This document shows, one piece after another, positions 15,737 to 24,764 of a stretch of DNA of 64,000 nt. The stretch's first letter is position 1, and each line of letters starts with the position of its first letter. The notes under the pieces were generated by a model. It was not told the DNA's origin. It ran no database searches and saw only the letters and a list, made by a program, of their open reading frames with translations. The DNA is from Rathayibacter sp. VKM Ac-2759 (lineage in GTDB: Bacteria > Actinomycetota > Actinomycetes > Actinomycetales > Microbacteriaceae): contig NZ_CP047176.1 in the NCBI RefSeq assembly GCF_009834225.1, positions 1,736,001 to 1,800,000 of the forward strand, in the 5' to 3' direction. The position numbers were made by a program, and so were the translations under genes.

Positions 15737-16501
15737 GTGTCCGGGCATTCCAAGTGGGCCACGACCAAGCACCAGAAGGCGATCAAGGACTCGCGTCGCG
15801 CGAAGTCGTTCGCCAAGCTGATCAAGAACATCGAGGTGGCCGCCAAGATCGGCGGCGCCGACCTCTCCGGCAACCCGACGCTCGTCGACGCCGTGCAGAA
15901 GGCGAAGAAGACCTCGGTCCCGAACGACAACATCGACCGCGCGATCAAGCGCGGCGCCGGCCTCACCGGTGAGGTCATCGACTACACGACGATCATGTAC
16001 GAGGCCTACGGCCCCAACGGGATCGCACTCCTCGTCGAGTGCCTCACCGACAACAAGAACCGTGCCGCGGCCGACGTCCGCACGGCGATGACCCGCAACG
16101 GCGGCACGATGGCCGATCCGGGCAGCGTCGCCTACAACTTCGCGCGCAAGGGCGTCATCTCGGTGCCGCACGGCGACAGCGTCTCCGAGGACGACGTGCT
16201 GGGCGCGGTCCTCGACTTCGGCGTCGACGACGTCATCGACCACGGCGAGAGCTTCGAGGTCCGCACCGAGCCGAGCGAGCTCGTCCCGGCGCGCTCGGCG
16301 CTCCAGGAGGCCGGCATCGACTACGACTCGGCCGACGTCGAGTTCGTCGCCTCCCTCCAGGTCGAGGCCGACGCCGACACCGCCCGCAAGGTGTTCCGCC
16401 TCATCGACGCGCTCGATGACTCGGACGACGTGCAGAACGTCTACACGAACCTCGACATCACGCCCGAGGTGCGCGCCGAGCTCGAGAACGACGAGGAGTG
16501 A
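15737..16501 (+). CDS. yebC: YebC/PmpR-family protein (TACO1-like)
   Basis: The 254-residue protein begins [15 protein letters not shown], the signature of YebC/TACO1. Members act as transcription regulators or, as shown more recently, help ribosomes through proline stretches. It carries the three-domain pattern, with the N-terminal helical domain to about 75, [17 protein letters not shown] (linker) and [18 protein letters not shown]. The GTG at 15737 is set by the family start and by GAGGGAGC 5 bases upstream; in-frame sequence further up runs into the tandem repeat. It precedes ruvC as in Streptomyces and Mycobacterium. Confidence 0.95.
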   Translation: MSGHSKWATTKHQKAIKDSRRAKSFAKLIKNIEVAAKIGGADLSGNPTLVDAVQKAKKTSVPNDNIDRAIKRGAGLTGEVIDYTTIMYEAYGPNGIALLVECLTDNKNRAAADVRTAMTRNGGTMADPGSVAYNFARKGVISVPHGDSVSEDDVLGAVLDFGVDDVIDHGESFEVRTEPSELVPARSALQEAGIDYDSADVEFVASLQVEADADTARKVFRLIDALDDSDDVQNVYTNLDITPEVRAELENDEE

Positions 16502-16537
16502 CGCGGTGACCCCGGTCCGTTCCTGGCGGGCGCTCTG

Positions 16538-17116
16538 ATGCGCGTCCTCGGGATCGATCCGGGGCTCACCCGCTGCGGAGTCGGGATCGTCGACGTCGCC
16601 CGTGACCGCCGGGCGACGCTCGTGCACGTCAGCGTGCTGCGGACCCCGACCGACGACGCTCTCGAGCGCCGGCTGCTCGCACTCGGTGACGGCATCGAGG
16701 CGCTGCTCGACGAGCACCGGCCCGACGCGGTCGCCATCGAGCGCGTGTTCGCGCAGAACAACGTGCGCACCGTGATGGGCATCGCGCAGATCAGCGGAGT
16801 CGCGCTCGTCGCCGCCGCCCGCCGCTCGCTCCCGGTCGGCATGCACACCCCGAGCGAGGTGAAGGCGGCCGTGACCGGCTACGGAGCCGCCGACAAGCGG
16901 CAGGTCACCGCGATGATCCAGCGCGTCCTGCGCCTGGACGCCCCACCGACTCCGGCCGACGCCGCGGACGCCCTCGCGCTGGCGGTCTGCCACGCCTGGC
17001 GCGCCCCGCTCGCCACCCCGGGCGGCGCCGGAGACGAGACTCCGGCGCAGCGGGCGTGGCGCGCCGCGGAGGCCTCCACTCGAACGCCTGTTCGAGCACC
17101 TAGACTGACGCGGTGA
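16538..17116 (+). CDS. ruvC: Holliday junction endonuclease RuvC
   Basis: The 192-residue RNase H-fold resolvase cuts Holliday junctions bound by RuvAB. Seen: the first catalytic Asp in [14 protein letters not shown] (D7), the Glu in [11 protein letters not shown], and the C-terminal acidic pair in [17 protein letters not shown]. The C-terminal tail after about 165 is an extra Ala/Arg-rich stretch that contains the ruvA promoter and SOS box in its DNA. Its stop overlaps the ruvA GTG by 4 bases. Confidence 0.95.
   Translation: MRVLGIDPGLTRCGVGIVDVARDRRATLVHVSVLRTPTDDALERRLLALGDGIEALLDEHRPDAVAIERVFAQNNVRTVMGIAQISGVALVAAARRSLPVGMHTPSEVKAAVTGYGAADKRQVTAMIQRVLRLDAPPTPADAADALALAVCHAWRAPLATPGGAGDETPAQRAWRAAEASTRTPVRAPRLTR
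17080..17095. promoter_or_regulatory. LexA (SOS) box upstream of ruvA
   Basis: TCGAACGCCTGTTCGA is a perfect palindromic match to the Gram-positive/actinobacterial LexA box (TCGAAC N4 GTTCGA). It lies inside the 3' end of ruvC, 5 bases upstream of a -10 hexamer, in an ideal repressor position for ruvAB. Confidence 0.85.
17101..17106 (+). promoter_or_regulatory. -10 hexamer TAGACT of an SOS-controlled, leaderless ruvAB promoter
   Basis: TAGACT ends 6 bases before the ruvA GTG at 17113. The SOS box covers about -17 to -32 relative to the expected start, where -35 contacts would be made. Confidence 0.6.
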
Positions 17117-17718
17117 TCTCCTCCCTCCGCGGCACCGTCCTCTCCGCCCGCGGGAGTCTCGCCGTCGTCGACGTCCACGGCGTCGGCTACGCGGTCAACG
17201 TGACCCCGCAACACGCGCTCGAGCTGCGCGTCGGAGACGAGACGACCCTCACCACGACGCTGATCGTCCGCGAGGACTCGCTGACGCTCTACGGCTTCCC
17301 CGACGCCGAGCAGCTCGAGATCTTCGAGCTGCTCATCGGAGTGACGGGAGTCGGCCCGAAGTCCGCTCTCGGCGTCCTCGGCGCGATCGAGCCCGACCGC
17401 ATCGCGCAGGCCGTCGCCGACGAGGACGACGCCGTGTTCCGCAAGGTGACCGGCATCGGGCCCAAGACCGCGAAGCTCATCGTGCTGAGCCTCGCCGGCA
17501 AGCTCGCCGTGCGACCGCGGGCCGCTCGCGGGTCGGGGCCCGGAGCCACCGCCGCGCAGAGCGTCCTCTCGGCCCTGGTCGGCCTCGGCTGGCCCGAGCG
17601 CACCGCCGCCGAGGTCGTCGACGAGATCCTCCTCGATGCGCAGGCCTCCGACACCGCGAACGTCCAGGCGCTCCTCCGCCTCGCTCTCGCCCGCCTCGGC
17701 CCGGCGGCGCGCTCGTGA
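17113..17718 (+). CDS. ruvA: Holliday junction DNA helicase subunit RuvA
   Basis: The 201-residue protein forms the tetramer that holds the four-way junction open. Seen: the N-terminal OB-fold (about 1-62, [14 protein letters not shown]), two helix-hairpin-helix motifs ([18 protein letters not shown] and [17 protein letters not shown]) and the C-terminal RuvB-contact domain (about 150-200). The GTG start overlaps the ruvC stop by 4 bases, so it can be translated either from the ruvC message or from its own leaderless transcript. Confidence 0.95.
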   Translation: MISSLRGTVLSARGSLAVVDVHGVGYAVNVTPQHALELRVGDETTLTTTLIVREDSLTLYGFPDAEQLEIFELLIGVTGVGPKSALGVLGAIEPDRIAQAVADEDDAVFRKVTGIGPKTAKLIVLSLAGKLAVRPRAARGSGPGATAAQSVLSALVGLGWPERTAAEVVDEILLDAQASDTANVQALLRLALARLGPAARS

Positions 17719-18758
17719 GCGACGACGTGCTCGGCCCCGAGGTCGCCTCCGAGGCCGAGATCGCGTTCGAAGGGGCGCTGCGCCCCAAGAGCCTCAGCGA
17801 GTTCGTCGGGCAGCGGAAGGTGCGCGGCCAGCTCGAGCTGCTGCTCAAGGCGGCTGCGATGCAGGGCCGCACGCCGGACCACATCCTGCTCGCGGGCCCT
17901 CCCGGTCTCGGCAAGACCACGCTGGCGATGATCGTGGCCGAGGAGAGCTCCTCGCCGCTGCGCCTCTCGAGCGGCCCGGCGATCCAGCACGCGGGCGACC
18001 TCGCGGCGGTGCTGTCCTCGCTCCTGCCGGGCGAGATCCTCTTCATCGACGAGATCCACCGGATGGCGCGCTCGGCGGAGGAGATGCTCTACCTGGCGAT
18101 GGAGGACTTCCGCATCGACATCATGGTCGGCAAGGGCGCCGGAGCCACCTCCGTCCCGCTCGACCTCGCCCCCTTCACCCTGGTCGGAGCCACGACCCGC
18201 TCGGGCCTCCTGCCGAATCCGCTGCGCGACCGCTTCGGATTCACGGCCCACCTCGAGTTCTACGCGGAGGACGAGCTGCGGCAGGTCCTCACTCGTGCCG
18301 CGCGTCTGCTCGATCTCGACATCGACGGCGAGGCCGTCGCCGAGATCGCCGGCCGCTGCCGGGGCACCCCGCGCATCGCCAACCGGCTGCTGCGCCGCGT
18401 CCGCGACTTCGCCCTCGTGCACGGCGGACGCGCCGATGTCACCGCGGTCCGCGCTGCGCTGGATCTCTACGACGTCGATCCGCTCGGACTCGACCGCCTC
18501 GACCGCGCGGTGATGGACATCGTGCTGACCCGCTTCGACGGCGGCCCGGTCGGCCTCAACACCCTCGCCGTCTCGGTGGGGGAGGAGGCCGAGACCGTCG
18601 AGGCCGTCGTCGAGCCGTTCCTCGTGCGGATCGGGCTGCTGACCCGCACGCCGCGGGGGAGGGTCGCGACTCCGGCCGCGTGGCGCCACTTCGGCCTGGA
18701 GCCTCGCGGCGGCCCCTCGGCGGGGCCCCAGCAGTCCCTCTTCGGAGATGACCTATAA
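17715..18758 (+). CDS. ruvB: Holliday junction branch-migration ATPase RuvB
   Basis: The 347-residue AAA+ motor drives branch migration. Seen: Walker [11 protein letters not shown] (61-70), Walker [10 protein letters not shown], sensor 1 in GATTRSG, the arginine finger region PLRDRFGF, and the C-terminal winged helix with TPRGRVAT. The GTG overlaps the ruvA stop by 4 bases. The TAA stop lies within a perfect TATAAT that likely drives yajC. Confidence 0.97.
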   Translation: MSDDVLGPEVASEAEIAFEGALRPKSLSEFVGQRKVRGQLELLLKAAAMQGRTPDHILLAGPPGLGKTTLAMIVAEESSSPLRLSSGPAIQHAGDLAAVLSSLLPGEILFIDEIHRMARSAEEMLYLAMEDFRIDIMVGKGAGATSVPLDLAPFTLVGATTRSGLLPNPLRDRFGFTAHLEFYAEDELRQVLTRAARLLDLDIDGEAVAEIAGRCRGTPRIANRLLRRVRDFALVHGGRADVTAVRAALDLYDVDPLGLDRLDRAVMDIVLTRFDGGPVGLNTLAVSVGEEAETVEAVVEPFLVRIGLLTRTPRGRVATPAAWRHFGLEPRGGPSAGPQQSLFGDDL

Positions 18759-18759
18759 T
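18754..18759 (+). promoter_or_regulatory. Consensus -10 TATAAT for yajC-secDF, overlapping the ruvB stop
   Basis: A perfect TATAAT contains the ruvB TAA stop codon at 18756-18758. The yajC ATG is 82 bases downstream. The -35 region is not well matched. Confidence 0.55.
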
Positions 18760-18841
18760 CTTCAAGGCCCGACGGGCCGCTCGATCCGCTCACGACCGGC
18801 ACTGACGCCGAGGATCGCCACCCACTCCGGAAGGCTCACCC

Positions 18842-19246
18842 ATGGATCCGACGATCATTCTGCTCGTCCTTCTTCTCGCCGTGATGATCATCTTCATGTT
18901 CCGCAACAACAAGAAGCGGCAGCGTGATGCGGAGAAGATGAAGAGCGGCCTCGTCCCCGGAGCCGAGCTGATGACGGGCTCCGGTCTGTTCGGCACCGTC
19001 GTCTCGATCGACGACGACGAGAACAAGGTCGTCATCGAGTCGACCCCCGGCACGCTCCTGACGATCCACCGCCAGGCGATCGCCCGCATCATCGACCCGG
19101 CCGAGAACGAGGTCGCCGTCACCGACGAGGACGAGGCCGAGCCGGTCGTCGCCGGCGAGTCGCCCGCGTTCGGCGAGCGCGACGCCGCGCACCAGGACCC
19201 GCTGGTCGACCCCCTCGACCGCGACCGCAAGCCGGACGCGCAGTAG
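18842..19246 (+). CDS. yajC: Preprotein translocase accessory subunit YajC
   Basis: The 134-residue protein has one N-terminal membrane segment (about 4-20) followed by the YajC signature FRNNKKRQRDAEKMKSGLVPGAELMTGSGLFGTVVSID. It associates with SecDF in Sec-dependent export. The C-terminal third is an acidic tail. The ATG at 18842 follows GGAAGG. secD follows after about 100 bases containing a strong hairpin. Confidence 0.95.
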   Translation: MDPTIILLVLLLAVMIIFMFRNNKKRQRDAEKMKSGLVPGAELMTGSGLFGTVVSIDDDENKVVIESTPGTLLTIHRQAIARIIDPAENEVAVTDEDEAEPVVAGESPAFGERDAAHQDPLVDPLDRDRKPDAQ

Positions 19247-19251
19247 TCTCC

Positions 19252-19287
19252 AGGGCGGGCCGGGCGCGAGAGCGCCTCGCCCGCCCT
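19252..19287 (+). terminator. GC-rich hairpin between yajC and secD
   Basis: AGGGCGGGC pairs with GCCCGCCCT, and an inner GCGC-GAGA-GCGC stem-loop extends it. There is no T run, so it may be a partial terminator or an mRNA stabiliser setting the yajC/secD ratio. Confidence 0.45.
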
Positions 19288-19348
19288 TCCACGTCCGGGG
19301 CGCATCCCTGGCCGATCACCGTCGAACGAAGAGAAAGCTGAGCCCTGG

Positions 19349-21073
19349 GTGGCCGCATCAACCCCCGTCCGGAAGGCCCGGCGCTCTCTGAGCTGGCTCG
19401 GTGTCCTGATCCTCGCTCTCGTCGGGCTCAACACCGCTGCCGTCCTCTGGGGCGGTGGCTCCTGGACTCCGAAGCTCGCACTCGACCTCGAGGGCGGCAC
19501 GCAGATCGTCCTCCAGCCGCAGCTGACCGACGGTGAGACCGTCTCGTCGGAGCAGCTGACCCAGGCCGTCTCGATCATCCGACAGCGCATCGACGCGTCC
19601 GGCGTCTCCGAGGCCGAGATCACGACTCAGGGCTCGAGCAACATCGTCGTCTCGATCCCGGGCACGCCCGATGACGAGACGCTGCAGCGCATCGAGGCCT
19701 CGGCGAAGCTCGACTTCCGCCCCGTGCTGGTCGCCAGCCAGGCCACGAACACCGCGGTCGGAGGCGATTCGACCGCCTCCCCGACGCCGACACCCGTCGA
19801 CCCGTCGCTCTCGACCACGCCGACCGCGTCGCCGTCGAACGCGAGCGACCTCGCCTACGTCACCCCGGCGCTCGAGGCGCAGTACACGTCGTTCGACTGC
19901 GCGTTCCTCAACAGCCAGGACCCGAACCTCGCGCCCGCCGATCAGCCGCTGATCACCTGCGACGACAGCGGGACCGTGAAGTACATCCTCGGCCCGGTCG
20001 AGATCACCGGCGAGGACATCTCCGACGCCTCGAACGGCCTGATGACGACCTCCTCGGGCGCCAGCACCGGCACCTGGGCCGTCAACCTCTCCTTCGACGA
20101 TCAGGGCACCGAGGCCTTCGGCGCCGTCACCTCGCGTCTGGTCGCGCTGACCGGCTCGCAGAACCAGTTCGCGATCGTCCTCGACGGCCGGGTCATCTCG
20201 GCCCCGTCCACGAACGCCGCGATCACCGACGGCAACGCCCAGATCTCGGGCTCGTTCACCCAGGAGTCGTCCAAGACCCTGGCCGACCAGCTCAAGTACG
20301 GCGCCCTGCCGATCGGCTTCCAGGTGCAGAGCTCCGACAGCATCTCGGCGACGCTCGGGTCGACGCAGCTCGCCAGCGGCCTGCTCGCCGGACTCATCGG
20401 CCTGATCCTCGTCGTCGTCTACTCGATCGCCCAGTACCGCGTGCTCGGCGCCGTGACCATCGCGTCGCTGATGGTGGCCGCGATCGTGACCTACCTCGTG
20501 GTGACGATCCTGTCGTGGCGGGAGGGGCTGCGTCTCTCCCTCGCGGGAGTCGCCGGTCTGATCGTGGCGATCGGCATCACGGCCGACTCGTTCATCGTCT
20601 ACTTCGAGCGCATCCGCGACGAGCTGCGCGACGGGCGGGGGCTCGAGTCCTCGGTCGAAGCCGGCTGGCGGCGGGCGCTGCGCACGATCTTCGCGTCCGA
20701 CATGGTCAACCTCCTCGCGGCCGTCGTGCTGTTCGCCCTCGCGGTCGGCAGCGTCCGCGGCTTCGCACTCACGCTCGGCATCACGACGCTGATCGACCTC
20801 GTGGTCGTGATCCTGTTCACGCACCCGATGCTGCAGCTGCTCGCGACGACGAAGTTCTTCTCCGAGGGGCATCGGGCGTCCGGGCTCGACCCGCGCGCCC
20901 TCGGCGCCGTGTACCGCGGTCGGGCGGCGTTCCGTCCACAGGACGCGGTCGTCGCGGGCAGGGGCTCCTCGGCCGCCCGCGAGGCCGCCAAGCGCCAGAC
21001 CATCGCCGAGCGCAAGGCCGCTGAGGCGGCCGGCCGGTCGACGTCCAACGATGCGAACGGGAAGGACGCGTGA
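19349..21073 (+). CDS. secD: Protein translocase subunit SecD
   Basis: The 574-residue protein pairs with SecF and uses the proton gradient to pull exported proteins across the membrane. Seen: a first membrane segment (about 15-35), LALDLEGGTQIVLQP (the SecD D1 motif), a large external P1 domain, and five C-terminal membrane segments with the conserved GITADSFIVYFERIRDE. An unusual linker rich in Thr, Pro and Ser (ASPTPTPVDPSLSTTPTASP) sits in P1 around residue 145. The GTG at 19349 has only a weak purine tract (AAGCTGAG). The stop overlaps secF. Confidence 0.95.
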   Translation: MAASTPVRKARRSLSWLGVLILALVGLNTAAVLWGGGSWTPKLALDLEGGTQIVLQPQLTDGETVSSEQLTQAVSIIRQRIDASGVSEAEITTQGSSNIVVSIPGTPDDETLQRIEASAKLDFRPVLVASQATNTAVGGDSTASPTPTPVDPSLSTTPTASPSNASDLAYVTPALEAQYTSFDCAFLNSQDPNLAPADQPLITCDDSGTVKYILGPVEITGEDISDASNGLMTTSSGASTGTWAVNLSFDDQGTEAFGAVTSRLVALTGSQNQFAIVLDGRVISAPSTNAAITDGNAQISGSFTQESSKTLADQLKYGALPIGFQVQSSDSISATLGSTQLASGLLAGLIGLILVVVYSIAQYRVLGAVTIASLMVAAIVTYLVVTILSWREGLRLSLAGVAGLIVAIGITADSFIVYFERIRDELRDGRGLESSVEAGWRRALRTIFASDMVNLLAAVVLFALAVGSVRGFALTLGITTLIDLVVVILFTHPMLQLLATTKFFSEGHRASGLDPRALGAVYRGRAAFRPQDAVVAGRGSSAAREAAKRQTIAERKAAEAAGRSTSNDANGKDA

Positions 21074-22077
21074 TGGCCAGCTTCTCGCAGTTCGGAAACG
21101 ACCTCTACACCGGCAAGCGCTCGGTCGACTTCGTCGGCCGCCGCCGCACCTGGTACCTGATCTCGATCGCGATCATCCTCCTGACCGTCCTCGGGACGGC
21201 CGCTCGCGGAGGATTCAACTTCAGCATCGAGTTCACCGGCGGCTCGGAGTTCACGGTCACCTCGCCGTCGAGCCTCGACCAGGCCGCCGCGACCGATGCG
21301 GTGACCTCGGTGTCGGCCGACGCCGTCCCGCGCGTCTCGGTCGTCGGCGACGACTCGATCCGCGTGCAGACCAGCCAGCTCTCGACCGACGAGTCGACCG
21401 CCGTCCGCAACGCCCTGGCCGAGGCCTACAGCGTCCCGAACGACCAGGTCGCCTCCTCCTTCATCGGGGCGGCCTGGGGCTCGGACGTCACGCAGCAGGC
21501 GGTGCGCGGCCTGATCATCTTCGTGGTGCTGGCGGCTCTGGCCATGTGGGCGTACTTCCGCACCTGGAAGATGTCGCTGGCGGCGATCGTCGCCCTGCTC
21601 CACGACCTCGTGATCGTGGCCGGCGTCTACGGCATCACCGGCACGGAGGTGTCGCCTGCCGCAGTCATCGGCCTCCTGACGATCCTCGGCTACTCGCTCT
21701 ACGACACGGTCGTGGTCTTCGACAAGATCCGCGAGAACACGGCGGAGGCGCTCGGCAGCACGACGAAGACGTTCTCCGAGACGGTGAACCTCGCCGAGAA
21801 CCAGACCCTGGTGCGCTCGATCAACACGTCGATCGTGGCCGCACTCCCGGTCGCCGCGATCCTCGTCATCGGAGCGTTCGTCCTTGGAGCCGGGACGCTG
21901 CGCGACATCTCCCTTGCGCTGCTGATCGGCATCATCGTGGGCACCTACTCCACGATCTTCGTGGCGGCTCCGCTCTACGCGCAGCTGCGCAGCCGTGAGG
22001 CCGACGTGGCCAAGCACGACAAGCGCGTCGTCACCGCTCGCGAGCGGGCCGTCACGCCCGTCGTGCAGGGCTCGTAG
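21073..22077 (+). CDS. secF: Protein translocase subunit SecF
   Basis: The 334-residue partner of SecD has six predicted membrane segments, the first at about 28-48. Seen: FNFSIEFTGGSEFTV (SecF signature) and GYSLYDTVVVFDKIREN (conserved Asp/Arg of the fourth segment). The ATG at 21073 shares its A with the secD TGA. A GTG immediately before it (21070) is an alternative. Confidence 0.95.
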   Translation: MASFSQFGNDLYTGKRSVDFVGRRRTWYLISIAIILLTVLGTAARGGFNFSIEFTGGSEFTVTSPSSLDQAAATDAVTSVSADAVPRVSVVGDDSIRVQTSQLSTDESTAVRNALAEAYSVPNDQVASSFIGAAWGSDVTQQAVRGLIIFVVLAALAMWAYFRTWKMSLAAIVALLHDLVIVAGVYGITGTEVSPAAVIGLLTILGYSLYDTVVVFDKIRENTAEALGSTTKTFSETVNLAENQTLVRSINTSIVAALPVAAILVIGAFVLGAGTLRDISLALLIGIIVGTYSTIFVAAPLYAQLRSREADVAKHDKRVVTARERAVTPVVQGS

Positions 22078-22085
22078 GAGGCGTC

Positions 22086-22427
22086 GTGGCCGAGTACGCA
22101 CAGGTCTCCGCCGCCGATGCGGTCGGCCTCGTCGGGCGCGACGAGGTCTGGCTGCTCGACGTGCGCGAGCCGCACGAGTGGGAGGCGGGCCACGCGCCCG
22201 CCGCCCACCACATCCCGATGGGCGAGCTGGGCGGGCGGCAGGACGAGCTGCCCGCGGAGGCGGCGATCCTCGTCGTCTGCCACTCGGGCGTCCGATCGGC
22301 CATGGTGACGCAGGCCCTCGACCGGGCCGGGTACGAGGTCGCCAACGTCGAGGCCGGCATGACCGCCTGGGCGGCGGCCGGAGGCGCTGTCGTCGCGGGC
22401 GACGGGACTCCCGGCCGGATCGACTGA
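22086..22427 (+). CDS. Single-domain rhodanese-like sulfurtransferase
   Basis: The 113-residue protein is one rhodanese domain: LLDVREPHEWEAGHAPAAHHIPM in the N-terminal half and the active-site loop CHSGVRS with nucleophilic Cys. Such proteins transfer sulfur from thiosulfate or persulfides. It starts at a GTG 8 bases after secF, with GGAGGCGTC as ribosome binding site. In Mycobacterium and Streptomyces this place between secF and rel is occupied by apt (adenine phosphoribosyltransferase), so a replacement seems to have happened. Confidence 0.88.
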   Translation: MAEYAQVSAADAVGLVGRDEVWLLDVREPHEWEAGHAPAAHHIPMGELGGRQDELPAEAAILVVCHSGVRSAMVTQALDRAGYEVANVEAGMTAWAAAGGAVVAGDGTPGRID

Positions 22428-22480
22428 CGCCGCTCCCGTCCGCCCTGGGCGGAGCGGTCACGGGAGCGGCCGACGCGGGC

Positions 22481-22486
22481 GATAAT
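22481..22486 (+). promoter_or_regulatory. -10 hexamer GATAAT for rel
   Basis: GATAAT matches 5 of 6 consensus bases. It lies 6 bases before an ATG (22493) that opens a five-codon ORF, and 20 bases before the rel GTG, so the mRNA would start at or next to that ATG. Confidence 0.5.
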
Positions 22487-22492
22487 GGGGCG

Positions 22493-22510
22493 ATGGAGAT
22501 GCCCGCGTGA
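22493..22510 (+). CDS. Five-codon mini-ORF (MEMPA) coupled to rel
   Basis: ATG GAG ATG CCC GCG TGA begins where a leaderless transcript from GATAAT would start. Its TGA (22508-22510) overlaps the rel GTG (22507-22509) as GTGA, the same coupling used between long genes here. It may be a leaderless loading ORF for rel. The alternative is that GGAG at 22495-22498 simply serves as the ribosome binding site of rel. Translation is unproven. Confidence 0.35.
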   Translation: MEMPA

Positions 22511-24759
22511 GCGACACCACGACCACGTCCTCGACGGCTGCCCTGCGCAGACTGGTCCCGCGGATCTTCTCGCGCGCTCAGCCCTCCGGGGCGGTCGACA
22601 CCCTGGTGCGCACGGTGCGGATGCACCACCCCAAGAGCGACATCGCGCTGATCGAGCGGGCCTACTCGGTCGCCGAGCGCGCGCACTCGGGGCAGAAGCG
22701 CCGCAGCGGCGAGCCGTACATCACGCACCCCCTCGCGGTCGCGCAGATCCTCGCCGATCTCGGCATCGGCTCGAAGACGATCGCCGCCGCGCTCCTGCAC
22801 GACACGGTCGAGGACACCGACTACAAGCTCGATGAGCTGCGCGCCGACTTCGGCGACGAGGTCGCGATGCTGGTCGACGGCGTGACCAAGCTCGACAAGG
22901 TCAAGTACGGCGACAGCGCCCAGGCCGAGACCGTCCGCAAGATGATCGTCGCGATGTCGAAGGACATCCGCGTGCTGATCATCAAGCTCGCCGACCGGCT
23001 GCACAACGCGCGCACGTGGGGCTTCGTCCCGGCGGAGTCGGCTGCCCGCAAGGCCACCGAGACGCTCGAGATCTACGCCCCCCTCGCCCACCGCCTCGGC
23101 ATCCAGGCGATCAAGTGGGAGCTCGAGGACCTCTCGTTCGCCGTGCTCTACCCCAAGATCTACAACGAGATCGAGAGTCTCGTGAAGGTGCGCACGCCTC
23201 AGCGCGAGGAGTTCGTGCAGAGCGTCATCGACCTCATCAGCGAGGATCTGCGCGCCGGCAAGATCCGAGGCCGCGTCGTCGGACGGCCGAAGCAGTACTA
23301 CTCGATCTACCAGAAGATGGTCGTTCGAGGGCGCGAGTTCGACGAGATCTACGACCTCGTCGGCATCCGCGTGCTCGTCAACTCGGTGCGCGACTGCTAC
23401 GCGGTCCTCGGTTCGATCCACGCCCGGTGGACCCCGATGCCCGGGCGCTTCAAGGACTACATCGCGACTCCGAAGTTCAACCTCTACCAGTCGCTGCACA
23501 CGACGGTCGTCGGCCCGAAGGGCCGCGCGGTCGAGATCCAGATCCGCACGAACGAGATGCACCAGCACGCGGAGTTCGGCATCGCGGCGCACTGGAAGTA
23601 CAAGGAGCAGATGGCCACCGGCAAGGTGCCCACGAACGGCTCGAACGACACCGATCTCGCCTGGCTCGCCCACCTCTCCGACTGGCAGTCCGAGACGACC
23701 GACCCGAACGAGTTCCTCGACTCCCTCCGCTTCGAGATCGGAGCGAAGGAGGTCTACGTCTTCACGCCGAAGGGCCGGGTCATCGGGCTGCCGACCGGCG
23801 CGACTCCGGTCGACTTCGCCTACGCCGTGCACACCGAGGTGGGCCACCGCACCATGGGCGCGAAGGTCAACGGGCGTCTCGTCCCGCTCGAGTCCTCGCT
23901 CACCACGGGGGACGTCGTCGAGGTCTTCACCTCGAAGAACCCCGACTCCGGCCCGAGCCAGGACTGGCTGAACTTCGTCCAGAGCCCGCGTGCGCGCAAC
24001 AAGATCCGCCAGTGGTTCACCAAGGAGCGCCGCGACGAGGCCATCGAGCAGGGCAAGGACTCGATCGCCCGCGCGATGCGCAAGCAGAACCTCCCACTGC
24101 AGAAGCTGATGAGCCAGGACACCTTCACCGAGGTGGCCAGCCAGCTCCGCTACAACGACGTCGAGGCCCTCTACGCCGCCGTCGGCGAGGGCCACGTGTC
24201 GACGCAGTCGGTGCTCGAGAAGGTCGTCGCCTCGATCCAGGGTGATCCGGAGTCGGACGAGAACGAGGTCACCCTCCCGCGCTCTCCGCGCCCGCGCAGC
24301 CGCAGCAGCGAGTCGGGTGTGCTGGTCAAGGGCGCCCCCGACATCCTGGTCAAGCTCGCCAAGTGCTGCACGCCGGTCCCGGGGGACCAGATCGTCGGCT
24401 TCGTCACCCGCGGTGCGGGCGTCTCGGTGCACCAGGCCAACTGCCACAACGTGCAGGAGCTGCTCAAGGAGCCGGAGCGGATCGTCGACGTCGAGTGGGC
24501 GCCGTCGTCCAAGAGCATCTTCCTGGTGCAGATCCAGGTCGAGGCGCTCGACCGCTCGGGACTGCTCAGCGACGTGACCCGCGTGCTCTCGGAGCACCAC
24601 GTGAACATCCTCTCGGCGACCGTGTCGACCTCGAGCGACCGCCTGGCGATCAGCCGCTTCGTCTTCGAGATGGGCGACACCACCCACCTCGACCGCGTGC
24701 TGAACGCCGTGCGCCGGATCGACGCGGTCTACGACGTCTACCGGGTCAACGCCGGCTGA
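22507..24759 (+). CDS. rel: Bifunctional (p)ppGpp synthetase/hydrolase Rel
   Basis: The 750-residue stringent-response enzyme has an HD hydrolase domain with HDTVEDT (98-104), a synthetase domain containing GRPKQYYSIYQKM (259-271) and EIQIRTNEMHQHAEFGIAAHW, then TGS (VYVFTPKGRVIGLPTGATP), a zinc-finger/helical region with KCCTPVPGD, and a C-terminal ACT domain. The RFKD motif at 314-317 is the type found in bifunctional Rel enzymes rather than the EXDD of monofunctional RelA. The GTG overlaps the stop of a mini-ORF. It is followed by a convergent gene. Confidence 0.97.
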   Translation: MSDTTTTSSTAALRRLVPRIFSRAQPSGAVDTLVRTVRMHHPKSDIALIERAYSVAERAHSGQKRRSGEPYITHPLAVAQILADLGIGSKTIAAALLHDTVEDTDYKLDELRADFGDEVAMLVDGVTKLDKVKYGDSAQAETVRKMIVAMSKDIRVLIIKLADRLHNARTWGFVPAESAARKATETLEIYAPLAHRLGIQAIKWELEDLSFAVLYPKIYNEIESLVKVRTPQREEFVQSVIDLISEDLRAGKIRGRVVGRPKQYYSIYQKMVVRGREFDEIYDLVGIRVLVNSVRDCYAVLGSIHARWTPMPGRFKDYIATPKFNLYQSLHTTVVGPKGRAVEIQIRTNEMHQHAEFGIAAHWKYKEQMATGKVPTNGSNDTDLAWLAHLSDWQSETTDPNEFLDSLRFEIGAKEVYVFTPKGRVIGLPTGATPVDFAYAVHTEVGHRTMGAKVNGRLVPLESSLTTGDVVEVFTSKNPDSGPSQDWLNFVQSPRARNKIRQWFTKERRDEAIEQGKDSIARAMRKQNLPLQKLMSQDTFTEVASQLRYNDVEALYAAVGEGHVSTQSVLEKVVASIQGDPESDENEVTLPRSPRPRSRSSESGVLVKGAPDILVKLAKCCTPVPGDQIVGFVTRGAGVSVHQANCHNVQELLKEPERIVDVEWAPSSKSIFLVQIQVEALDRSGLLSDVTRVLSEHHVNILSATVSTSSDRLAISRFVFEMGDTTHLDRVLNAVRRIDAVYDVYRVNAG

Positions 24760-24764
24760 GCCGC

